Below are positions 1 through 7,089 of a stretch of 12,419 bases of DNA, one piece after another. This DNA comes from Betaproteobacteria bacterium (GTDB taxonomy: Bacteria > Pseudomonadota > Gammaproteobacteria > Burkholderiales > Burkholderiaceae_C): positions 1 to 12,419 of the forward strand of contig RFTR01000039.1 in assembly GCA_009923345.1 (NCBI GenBank), read 5' to 3'. The position numbers and the translations under genes were made by a program. Within the stretch, counting starts at the first letter, position 1. Every line of letters begins with the position of its first letter. A model generated the notes under the pieces. It did no database searches. It worked only from the letters and a program-made list of their open reading frames with translations, and was not told the DNA's origin.

Positions 1-253
1 GGCAATGGGCTTAGGCGAAGCGCCATTGGTACGCCAATGCACTTTCAGTGTGTGGCGTGATACGCAATCGATGTTGCGCTACGCCCAAGGCGGTGCCCAC
101 CGCACAGCCATACAAGCAGCCTATAAACACACGTTTTTCTCTGAGTCGATGTTTGTTCGCATGCGTGTGTTGTCAATGGCAGGGGTGTGGAAGGGCGTTT
201 ACTACCCCAATCAACCCATCATGACTAGGCCCTTAGAGGTAGCCCATGCGTGA
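1..253 (+). CDS. crtA: Spheroidene monooxygenase CrtA, C-terminal part (5' end outside window)
   Basis: The reading frame is open from the left edge to a TGA at 251-253, giving the last 83 or so residues of a protein. The segment resembles the end of CrtA: a G-x-G-E-x-P-L-x-R-Q-x-T-F-S-x-W stretch at the start, then an A-x-x-G-A-H-x-x-A-I region, then a F-F-S-E-S-M-F-V-R stretch that aligns in my memory with the W-F-R-E-E-L-Y-A-R-F part of CrtA. CrtA uses O2 to put the 2-keto group on spheroidene, giving spheroidenone, at the membrane. The stop overlaps the crtD start by 8 bp (246-253), so the two are probably translated together. The crtD neighbour supports the call. The ATG at position 5 is internal, not the start. 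The assignment rests on remembered family sequence, and most of the gene is missing. Confidence 0.75.
   Translation, partial: AMGLGEAPLVRQCTFSVWRDTQSMLRYAQGGAHRTAIQAAYKHTFFSESMFVRMRVLSMAGVWKGVYYPNQPIMTRPLEVAHA
235..240 (+). promoter_or_regulatory. Ribosome binding site of crtD
   Basis: AGAGGT lies 5 nt before the ATG at 246, inside the last codons of crtA. It supports 246 as the true crtD start, rather than the TTG at 394 that opens the long downstream frame. Confidence 0.6.
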
Positions 254-1815
254 AAAGCATGTCGTGGTAGTGGGCGCTGGCATGGCAGGTTTGGTGAGCG
301 CCTTGTTGTTATCGCATCAAGGCGTGAAAGTCACAGTAGTAGACAAAGCTACAGCAGTGGGCGGAAAAATTCGGCAACTGCATCCAAACGGTTTTGGGAA
401 AAATTCGGCAACTGCATCCAAACGGTTTTGCGGTTGACAGTGGTCCTACGGTGTTCACGATGCGCTGGGTGTTTGACGAAATATTCTCTGCTGTCAATGA
501 TTCTCTTGATCGTTTGTTAAAGATATCGCCGCTCCCCGTATTGGGTAGACATGCTTGGGACGATGGCAGCACACTTAATTTATATGCAGATCCTTTGGCA
601 TCGATAGATGCCATCGGCCGTTTTGCTGGATTAGCAGAAGCCAAAAACTTTGAGCGTTTTTGTCTTAAAGTGCGTGAGGTCTATGACACTTTGCAAGCCC
701 CCTTTATCCAATCTGCTACGCCCTCAATGATGCAATTGATGGGAGCTGTAGGACCAAGAGGTTTAGGTGTATTGGCTTCGTTAGGGGCAATGTCTAATTT
801 GTGGGACTCATTAGGAAAATATTTTGGCGACGTAAGGCTTCGGCAATTGTTCGCGCGCTACGCCACCTATTGCGGTTCTTCGCCATGGCAAGCGCCTGCC
901 ACCTTGATGCTGATTGCCCAAGTAGAAATGGACGGCGTGTGGGCGATTGAAGGCGGCATGCATGCGCTTCCAAAGTGCATGGAAACTTTGGCCAAGCAAC
1001 GTGGTGCCCACTTTTTGTTGGAACAAACGTGCCAACAAATTAACACCAGTGCTGGACAAGTCACTGGCGTCACTCTGGAAAGCGGGCACACCATTCAAGC
1101 CGATGCAGTGGTATTCAATGGCGATGTCTCGGCGCTACGCGCAGGTCTATTGGGCGGTTCAGTCCGCGGTGCAACTAAGCCTGCTTCTGGTGAGCGGTCT
1201 TTGTCTGCCGTGACGTGGTCCATCCATGCAAAAACGCATGGGTTTGACTTAGACCGACACAATGTGTTTTTTCAAAACCATTACGCCTCTGAATTCACCG
1301 ATATTTTTAAACGCCAACAATTACCGCAGGCCCCTACGGTATATGTGTGTGCGCAAGACCGCGGACTAGGATTGGATCCGCCTGCAGAAGGAGAGCGCTT
1401 GCTCTGCTTGGTCAATGCGCCGGCTGTAGGAGATACAAACGTATTAACCGATGAAGCGATTGAACAATGTCAACACAACAGTTTCCAACTTCTCCAGCGT
1501 TGTGGTCTCGAAGTACAGACATCAGCGTCCAACACCCATCGCACGACACCCGCAGTTTTCAACCAGCTCTTTCCAGCGACGGGGGGTGCTCTGTATGGAC
1601 AAGCCACACACGGGTGGATGTCGGCCTTCAGCAGACCTACAGCCAAGAGCCAGATTGCGGGACTCTTTCTAGCGGGTGGCAGCGTGCACCCGGGGCCGGG
1701 AGTACCTATGGCCGCTATGTCGGGACGTCTGGCGGGCGCAGCGGTGATGGATCACCTCGGTTTGATCAGCCGGTCAACGCGGGTGCTTACCTCTGGTGGT
1801 ATGTTGACGCACTGA
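246..1815 (+). pseudogene. crtD: Hydroxyneurosporene/methoxyneurosporene desaturase CrtD, frameshifted by a 34-bp tandem duplication
   Basis: CrtD is an FAD-dependent desaturase that adds the C3-C4 double bond to 1-hydroxy acyclic carotenoids, a step towards spheroidene. The N-terminal piece (246-437) has a strong beta strand and the dinucleotide-binding motif GAGMAG at residues 10-15, then G-G-K-I-R. The rest lies one frame over (394-1815) and keeps the D-S-G-P-T-V-F motif and the C-terminal L-A-G-G-S-V-H-P-G-P-G-V-P motif. An exact 34-bp tandem duplication at 363-430 causes the break: ribosomes from 246 meet a TGA at 435-437 after 63 codons. Deleting one copy restores a continuous frame of 511 codons with no other defect, a normal length for CrtD. 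The TTG at 394 could start the downstream frame, but that product would lack the FAD motif and is unlikely to work. Either a recent knockout or an assembly error. Confidence 0.85.
363..430 (+). repeat. Exact 34-bp tandem duplication inside crtD
   Basis: Copy one is 363-396 and copy two is 397-430, identical at all 34 positions. Each copy starts GGAAAAATTCGGC and ends AAACGGTTTTG. The base before copy one (C362) differs from the base before copy two (G396), and the base after copy two (C431) differs from G397, so the period is exactly 34. Since 34 is not a multiple of 3, the copy shifts the crtD frame by one. The two copies are undiverged, which implies a very recent event or an artefact. Confidence 0.97.
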
Positions 1816-2678
1816 GCGATTGCGGACAGTTTGGTCTCACCATCATTGCCTTTGTTGGCAGTGTGTTTTCACCTTATTACGCATGGGCGCGTGCTCGAAG
1901 TGGAGTCACCAATCCCGAAAACTTTTGTTGCCTCAATGTCGCCCTCTACAGCAAAGACGCGGGTCGATGGGCGATGACGGAACGAGGTGCGCGCTTCAAC
2001 GCCAGAGGGGCTGACTATTTTTCGATAGGCCCTAGCCATTTGCATTGGGATGGCCAAGCACTGCATATCGATATCAACGAAATCACCGTGCCCATTCCTA
2101 GAAAAATAAAAGGACGTGTGACGGTTTATCCAGAGCAGCTTTTTAATTTTGGTGCGCCGCTAGATCCGTATGCACTGCATATGTGGGGACCCTTAGCACC
2201 CAGTGCACGCGTGTCTGTCAATTTGCAAGACCCGCAACAAACTTGGCAGGGCCACGCCTATCTCGATAGCAACGAAGGTAGTGAGCCTATCGATAGACCA
2301 TTCTCGGAATGGGATTGGTCGCGCAGCCGACTTAAAAATGGAGATACCGCGGTGCTCTATGACATTCAACGCAAAGATTCAACCTCGCAAGTGCTGGCTT
2401 ACCGATTTCACCAACAAGGCCATGTGTCTGAGTTTGAAGCGCCTCCTACAAAAGCCTTGCCAAAAACTTTATGGGCTATACCAAGACGCATGCGCAGCGA
2501 TAGCGAAGTGCGCATACAACAGCAACTAGAAGACACGCCTTTTTATCAGCGTGCCATATTGCAGAGTGAGCTATTGGGAGAAACCGTTGAGAGTTTTCAC
2601 GAAACACTCAATGTGCCTCGTCTCACTTCAAAAATAGTGCAAGCGATGTTGCCTTGGCGCATGCCAAGACGCACTTGA
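1614..2678 (+). CDS. crtC: Carotenoid 1,2-hydratase (hydroxyneurosporene synthase) CrtC
   Basis: CrtC adds water across the terminal C1-C2 double bond of acyclic carotenoids such as neurosporene to give the 1-hydroxy product used by CrtD. The conserved part starts near 1752 with P-R-F-D-Q-P-V, then W-W-Y-V-D-A-L-S-D, I-A-F-V-G-S-V-F-S-P-Y-Y-A-W-A-R and N-F-C-C-L-N-V-A-L-Y, as in proteobacterial CrtC. It continues intact to TGA at 2676-2678. The start is uncertain. The conserved N-terminus already overlaps the end of crtD in another frame, and no ATG, GTG or TTG occurs in frame between 1614 and the conserved block. The nearest candidate is GTG 1614 (354 aa, 202-bp overlap); ATG 1467 is the next obvious one (403 aa). 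Neither has a clear Shine-Dalgarno, so translation may depend on ribosomes moving through crtD. Confidence 0.88.
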   Translation: MDVGLQQTYSQEPDCGTLSSGWQRAPGAGSTYGRYVGTSGGRSGDGSPRFDQPVNAGAYLWWYVDALSDCGQFGLTIIAFVGSVFSPYYAWARARSGVTNPENFCCLNVALYSKDAGRWAMTERGARFNARGADYFSIGPSHLHWDGQALHIDINEITVPIPRKIKGRVTVYPEQLFNFGAPLDPYALHMWGPLAPSARVSVNLQDPQQTWQGHAYLDSNEGSEPIDRPFSEWDWSRSRLKNGDTAVLYDIQRKDSTSQVLAYRFHQQGHVSEFEAPPTKALPKTLWAIPRRMRSDSEVRIQQQLEDTPFYQRAILQSELLGETVESFHETLNVPRLTSKIVQAMLPWRMPRRT

Positions 2679-2691
2679 AGTAATAGGGCCT

Positions 2692-3759
2692 TTAATGCTG
2701 AACGGGCGGGCTCATGCCTCTGCGTTCGTATTCGAGTCGCTCGCACAAAATCAGCATCCACTCAATTTTCTCGGCAATACTTCTTTGGTTGGGCAGTTTG
2801 GCGGTTTTAGGTAAGCCCAACTCAGATACGGCGCAGCCTTCAATCAAATACCGGATCGCTTCGAGGGGCGGTGAAGAATCTTTGGCCACTGAAATCCATG
2901 ATGCTTGAAGCTTGGATTGGCCGAGCAATGCCAGTTTGCGTGTGGTGCTGACCACCGCACGGTGGTTCACAGAGTCGCATCCTTCACGGCGCAATTGGTT
3001 ACCAATTTCTGCATAAATCAAGCGCGCAGCCAAGATGGCAGCACGGCAATCTTTGGGAAGTTCTGCAATGCCAGAGTTGGCTTTCAGATAAAGACGCTCA
3101 GCCTCTACCAACACACGTTCAATGACCGATTGAATGGCTGGAGAAAAAACAGGTGCAGCCAACCATGCTGCGGGATCTATGCCAGCTTCACGCATCCATA
3201 CATGCGGGAGGTACAGCCGGCCATTGCGCGCATCTTCGCCTACATCACGCGCAATATTCGTAAGTTGCATGGCAACCCCTAATTCGCATGCACGCGCCAG
3301 GGCTGTGGCGTGGCGTGGTCCCATGATCCAGCACATCATCGCGCCAACGCTACCCGCTACGCGCGCACCATATTGATGAACTTCTTCGATGGTTTCATAG
3401 GTCTTGCCGTGCGCATCCCATTCAAAGCCTTCGATCAAAGCCTCCAACATGGCGCGGGGTAGTTGGTATTGGTCCACCACCAAAGCCAGTGCGTTGTCCT
3501 CTAGGTGAGGTTGTGGATGACCGCTGTAAATAGCATCGAGTCGCTGCTTCAGTTCAACCAGTGCTTCTTCGGTAGATTCACCCTCGTCTACCAAATCGTC
3601 AGCGACACGACAAAACGCATACAGAGCGATAGACGCTGCACGCACCCGTTGCGGCAACAGTTTAGAGGCTGCAAAAAAACTCTTAGAGCCGCCACGCATC
3701 ATCTCGACGCATGCTTGCAGGTCGTAATTGGGTTGGATCTCAGACGAACGCATCAACAT
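2692..3759 (-). CDS. crtB: Phytoene synthase CrtB
   Basis: CrtB condenses two geranylgeranyl diphosphates head to head into 15-cis-phytoene, the first committed step of carotenoid synthesis, at the membrane surface. The protein is a full-length squalene/phytoene synthase. It has S-K-S-F-F-A-A-S near the N-terminus, the first Asp-rich motif DDLVD at residues 54-58, a Y-G-A-R-V-A-G-S-V-G block, and the second Asp-rich motif DVGED at 173-177 after Q-L-T-N-I-A-R. Both motifs bind Mg2+-diphosphate. The open frame extends to a TTG at 3777, but ATG 3759 (355 aa) or ATG 3753 is a more likely start. Either lies inside the end of crtI (stop at 3740), so crtI and crtB overlap by 14-20 bp and are probably coupled. 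It is the last gene of the minus-strand operon and faces crtC across 13 bp. Confidence 0.96.
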   Translation of the reverse strand: MLMRSSEIQPNYDLQACVEMMRGGSKSFFAASKLLPQRVRAASIALYAFCRVADDLVDEGESTEEALVELKQRLDAIYSGHPQPHLEDNALALVVDQYQLPRAMLEALIEGFEWDAHGKTYETIEEVHQYGARVAGSVGAMMCWIMGPRHATALARACELGVAMQLTNIARDVGEDARNGRLYLPHVWMREAGIDPAAWLAAPVFSPAIQSVIERVLVEAERLYLKANSGIAELPKDCRAAILAARLIYAEIGNQLRREGCDSVNHRAVVSTTRKLALLGQSKLQASWISVAKDSSPPLEAIRYLIEGCAVSELGLPKTAKLPNQRSIAEKIEWMLILCERLEYERRGMSPPVQH

Positions 3760-5284
3760 GGGGAACCACCGTTTCAAGTGCTTTGGCTGACATCAACACA
3801 CCAGGAACACCTGCACCGGGGTGGGTGCCTGCTCCTACAACATATAAACCTTGTACATCTTCACTGCGGTTGTGTGGCCTAAACCAAGCACTTTGCAATA
3901 AAAGGGGCTCTAAGCCAAACCCCGCGCCTTTGAAAGACCACAGTCGATCTTTGAAATCTTGGGGTGTCATCATTTTCGAAGTGACGATGTGCTCGGACAA
4001 GCCAGGTAGCACATCGCGTTCAAGCGCATCTTGAATGCTGGCGCGGTAGGTGTCTGCAAAGCTGGCCCAATCGGTGCCACTGTCTAAATGGGGGACAGGG
4101 GAGAGCGCATAAAACGTGTCACATCCTGCAGGTGCCAACGAGGGGTCCGTGGCCGTAGGACGATGCAGATACAAGCTGAAATCTTTGGCTAACTTATGGC
4201 GCTTGAAGATATCGGTCAACAATTCTTTGTAGCGCGGCCCTAGCACCATCATGTGGTGTGGCACATCGTGGTATTGCTTGTTGGTGCCGAAGTACCAAAC
4301 AAACAAGCCCATGGAATAGCGGCCGTTGTCGATCTTGCGATCACTCCAATGGCGACGGTGCTCTGGCGCAACCAAGTATTTGTAAGTCCATGCAGTGTCG
4401 GCATTGCTCACCACAATATCAGCCGGTATAAATTCACCGTTTTGAAGCTCTACACCAACAGCTTTGCTATTGGCAATGCGCACTTGCGTAACAGCTACGT
4501 TGTAACGAATAGGAATGCCACGCGAAGTCAGGAGTTTGACTAAGCCTTGCACGATAGCGCCTGTGCCACCCATAGCAGAGTGCACGCCCCACGTGCGTTC
4601 TAGCGAGTTGATCAAGGCATATGCGCAAGTGACAGAAAAGGGGTTGCCACCAATGAGCAAGGGATGGAAGCTCAAAACGATGCGCAACTTATCGTTTTTG
4701 ATATGTTTGGCAACCAAAGCGTAAATACTGCGCCAAGCACCCATGCGGGCAAAAGAAGGGATGGCATTTACCAAATCCATGAGGGTATCAAACGCAATAG
4801 ACCCTAGACCTTCAAAGCCCAGTGTTTTACAAAGTTCAGCATCAGCTAGGAATCGTGTGTATCCCTCTAAGTCATCGGCAGAAAATCGGGCAATTTCTTG
4901 GCGCATGGCCGCGTCATCACCGCTGTAATCAAACCAAGTGCCATCGCTAAAGCGGATGCGATAGAAAGGATCCATAGCGCGTAAATCGATGTCATCGCTG
5001 AATTTTTTGCCACACAGGGCCCATAACTCTTCTAATAAAAATGGCGCTGTGATGATGGTGGGGCCTGCATCGAAAGTAAATCCATCCTGACGAAAGACCG
5101 ACGCGCGCCCACCCGCCGCATCGAGTTTTTCAAGGACTTGAACGTCGTAGCCTTTCACGCTCAAACGAATAGCCGCAGCTAGGCCGCCAAAGCCACTGCC
5201 GATCACCAAGGCCACGGGTTTAGGTTTACCCGACGCGATCAATTGGTCGATCGCAAATAAATCGCGTTGTGTGATGGCGTTCAT
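3740..5284 (-). CDS. crtI: Phytoene desaturase CrtI
   Basis: CrtI is an FAD-dependent membrane-associated desaturase that converts phytoene stepwise to neurosporene and/or lycopene. The 514-residue product is full length. The N-terminal nucleotide-binding motif GSGFGG is at residues 29-34 after a hydrophobic strand, followed by E-K-L-D-A-A-G-G-R-A. It then has F-D-A-G-P-T-I-I-T-A-P and, near the C-terminus, the hallmark Y-V-V-G-A-G-T-H-P-G-A-G-V-P-G-V. Sequence alone cannot tell a three-step (neurosporene) from a four-step (lycopene) enzyme; crtA and crtC nearby fit a neurosporene-using branch. ATG 5284 is the chosen start: it gives a plausible 24-residue leader, though no strong Shine-Dalgarno precedes it. 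The upstream puhE frame runs 59 bp into crtI, so translation is probably coupled. About 35% identity to CrtD would be expected from shared ancestry, and the motifs clearly parallel it. Confidence 0.97.
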   Translation of the reverse strand: MNAITQRDLFAIDQLIASGKPKPVALVIGSGFGGLAAAIRLSVKGYDVQVLEKLDAAGGRASVFRQDGFTFDAGPTIITAPFLLEELWALCGKKFSDDIDLRAMDPFYRIRFSDGTWFDYSGDDAAMRQEIARFSADDLEGYTRFLADAELCKTLGFEGLGSIAFDTLMDLVNAIPSFARMGAWRSIYALVAKHIKNDKLRIVLSFHPLLIGGNPFSVTCAYALINSLERTWGVHSAMGGTGAIVQGLVKLLTSRGIPIRYNVAVTQVRIANSKAVGVELQNGEFIPADIVVSNADTAWTYKYLVAPEHRRHWSDRKIDNGRYSMGLFVWYFGTNKQYHDVPHHMMVLGPRYKELLTDIFKRHKLAKDFSLYLHRPTATDPSLAPAGCDTFYALSPVPHLDSGTDWASFADTYRASIQDALERDVLPGLSEHIVTSKMMTPQDFKDRLWSFKGAGFGLEPLLLQSAWFRPHNRSEDVQGLYVVGAGTHPGAGVPGVLMSAKALETVVPHVDAFV

Positions 5285-5999
5285 AAAAGTGGTTCTCAGA
5301 CAGAACTGACGGAGGTTCTGGACATGGCAACAGGCTCGCGAGTAACACCCAGCCAGTGGTCATTTCCACAGCGCCTGTTTGCGCTTGCCACACCAGCCAG
5401 CCCCAAGCGCCAACTGACAGGCTCACAGAAATCACAAACCACCACGTGATTCGACGGTTGCGAAAGTAGGAGGCTAAATATGCTAAATGCACGGGAAGGT
5501 AGGCGGCTCCATTTTGTGTGACACCAAAAAATAAGTTGAGCTTTGCACTCACCCGCATACACCAAAGCAGGGCAAAGGTACACAAAGCTATATGGTTGGG
5601 GTTATCTAATTGCATGGCGCATAAAAACCCGAAATTCAAAACCAGCGCGAGCTCGTGGTGCAGAACCACTTGAAGCGATTGGCTGAACCGCTTGGCACCT
5701 GTGGCACCTTCATCCATAGCAATTTTTCGTGGGCCTGTGAGCGTCCCCGTTAAAAATGCCAACTCATGCCAGCCCCACATCACAATCACGCTACCGAATC
5801 CCAGATAAGCATTGAAGTCACTCACACCCTTCATGCTGACCGATACACCCCAAAAACTCAAACCCAGTAAAAAAGTCCAGGCAAGCATGCTCCAACGAAA
5901 ACTCGCTGGGGGTAATCGGTCAAGCCACAAAATGACGCCCGTACCAATCCACCAGCAGAGCACTGCATAGAGGGCGGCGAAGGTAATGTCAGTCACCAT
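5226..5999 (-). CDS. puhE: Photosynthetic complex assembly protein PuhE, atypical C-terminus
   Basis: PuhE (DUF3623 family) is a polytopic inner-membrane protein involved in assembly of the photosynthetic core; its exact role is not settled. The 257-residue product is hydrophobic, with likely membrane segments near residues 5-25, 36-57, 64-85, 112-130, 136-158 and 184-206. The central H-H-E-L-A-L, Q-N-G-A-A-Y-L-P-V-H-L-A-Y-L-A-S-Y-F and N-L-F-F-G-V-T-Q-N-G stretches are typical of the family. The start ATG (5997-5999) overlaps the acsF stop by 7 bp. After residue 224 or so (W-V-L-L-A-S-L-L), where family members continue as a hydrophobic L-A-V-L-E-H-W-type segment, this protein becomes polar and Pro/His/Arg-rich, running 59 bp into crtI. 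A one-base shift here would instead stop at 5296-5298, just ahead of crtI. A frameshift or small deletion at the 3' end is likely. Confidence 0.85.
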   Translation of the reverse strand: MVTDITFAALYAVLCWWIGTGVILWLDRLPPASFRWSMLAWTFLLGLSFWGVSVSMKGVSDFNAYLGFGSVIVMWGWHELAFLTGTLTGPRKIAMDEGATGAKRFSQSLQVVLHHELALVLNFGFLCAMQLDNPNHIALCTFALLWCMRVSAKLNLFFGVTQNGAAYLPVHLAYLASYFRNRRITWWFVISVSLSVGAWGWLVWQAQTGAVEMTTGWVLLASLLPCPEPPSVLSENHFYERHHTTRFICDRPIDRVG

Positions 6000-7072
6000 G
6001 AGGGCTGCATACGGATATTGGCTGGCAATTCATGCTCTAAGGTGTCCATCATGAACAAGCGACCAAATGTCCAAGCGGCTTGCACAACACACACAGCTTG
6101 CGTCAAGAGTCCTGACACGCCACCTTTTAACTTGGCGTCATCATTCGCTTTAGATATTTGGAAAAGACGTTCGAGACCAGCTCTGAATTTAGGGTTGTCT
6201 GTATCTAGTGACAGCGGGAAAACTTGTTTAGAGATTTCGGTCGTGATGCGGAACACGGTGTAGTCGTATTCGTCTGTATTCAAGCCCATGGCTTCGTGCA
6301 ACATAGGACGTGTATGGTCACGCACATACATGGTGGCGTAGACAGCTAGCAAGAAGAACTTGATCCACAAACGGTTACCACCGCGTAACAAGTGCGGATT
6401 CGCGCGCATGATCAATGCAAAGGATTCGCCATGGCGAAACTCGTCGTTGCACCATCTTTCAAACCAACGAAAAATCGGGTGGAAACGCTTGTCGGGGTGT
6501 TTTTCTAGCTGTCTAAAGATCGTGATGTAACGCGCATACCCAATTTTTTCTGAGAGGTAAGTCGCGTAAAAAATATATTTAGGTTTGAAGTAGGTGTAAG
6601 CCTTGGTACGTTTGAGGTCGCCCAAGTCAATGCCCAAACCAAAATCCCGTAATGACTGGTTGATGAAACCGGCGTGGCGCGATTCATCGCGGGCCATATA
6701 GGTCATTAGCTGTTTGATGTCTGGGTTGGAGATGTTCTTGCGAATTTCGTTGTACAAAATACAACCTGAGAACTCGGAGGTCAACGAACTTACCAAAAAA
6801 TCTAAAAACTCTTGGCGCATTTCTGGCGAGAGTTGCGGCATCAGGGTTGCCACTTCATCGGCAAATTGGGCGTCACGTTGGAAATGGTCGTGGTTGTTGT
6901 CTCCCTCGTACTCTTTCATCATCAGGTCCCATTCGTGGCGAACCGATGAGACGTCAATACGATCCATAGCATCAAAGTCGGTCGTATAAAACCGTGGATT
7001 CAACATCGAACTTTCCACTGCTTTGGCATTGGCATCGCTGGCAGTTTCAATAGGGGTGATGACGGTGGACAT
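5993..7072 (-). CDS. acsF: Mg-protoporphyrin IX monomethyl ester aerobic (oxidative) cyclase AcsF
   Basis: AcsF is the diiron oxygenase that uses O2 to form the isocyclic E ring, turning Mg-protoporphyrin IX monomethyl ester into divinyl protochlorophyllide. The 359-residue protein is full length. It shows the diiron pattern: E100 and E109 in the S-E-F-S-G-C-I-L-Y-N-E-I helix, E130-S-R-H133, and E211-F-R-H214 in C-N-D-E-F-R-H-G-E. The N-terminal N-P-R-F-Y-T-T-D-F and M-D-R-I-D segments are also typical. ATG 7072 is supported by a good Shine-Dalgarno (AGGAGAA at 7077-7083), the strongest within the run of puh genes. It lies 17 bp after puhC, and its TGA overlaps puhE by 7 bp. No O2-independent cyclase gene (bchE) is in the window. 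Its presence implies bacteriochlorophyll synthesis under oxic or micro-oxic conditions. Confidence 0.97.
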   Translation of the reverse strand: MSTVITPIETASDANAKAVESSMLNPRFYTTDFDAMDRIDVSSVRHEWDLMMKEYEGDNNHDHFQRDAQFADEVATLMPQLSPEMRQEFLDFLVSSLTSEFSGCILYNEIRKNISNPDIKQLMTYMARDESRHAGFINQSLRDFGLGIDLGDLKRTKAYTYFKPKYIFYATYLSEKIGYARYITIFRQLEKHPDKRFHPIFRWFERWCNDEFRHGESFALIMRANPHLLRGGNRLWIKFFLLAVYATMYVRDHTRPMLHEAMGLNTDEYDYTVFRITTEISKQVFPLSLDTDNPKFRAGLERLFQISKANDDAKLKGGVSGLLTQAVCVVQAAWTFGRLFMMDTLEHELPANIRMQPSW

Positions 7073-7076
7073 AGAG

Positions 7077-7083
7077 TTCTCCT
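7077..7083 (-). promoter_or_regulatory. Ribosome binding site of acsF
   Basis: On the minus strand AGGAGAA lies in the 17-bp puhC-acsF gap, with its AGGAG core 6 nt before the ATG at 7072. This strong site suggests acsF can be translated independently, unlike the overlapping genes around it. Confidence 0.75.
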
Positions 7084-7089
7084 GAATAT

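Noticed and set aside
394..1815. TTG at 394 as the real crtD start (473 codons)
   Set aside because: It would omit the GAGMAG FAD-binding motif encoded at 246-300, has no ribosome binding site, and exists only because the second repeat copy creates the TTG context.
2653..2668. Inverted repeat CTTGGC-GCAT-GCCAAG near the end of crtC as a terminator
   Set aside because: Only a 6-bp stem inside coding sequence, with no T run on either side; more likely chance.
2905..3282. Plus-strand open frames opposite crtB
   Set aside because: They lie wholly within the conserved phytoene synthase gene and show no motif of their own.
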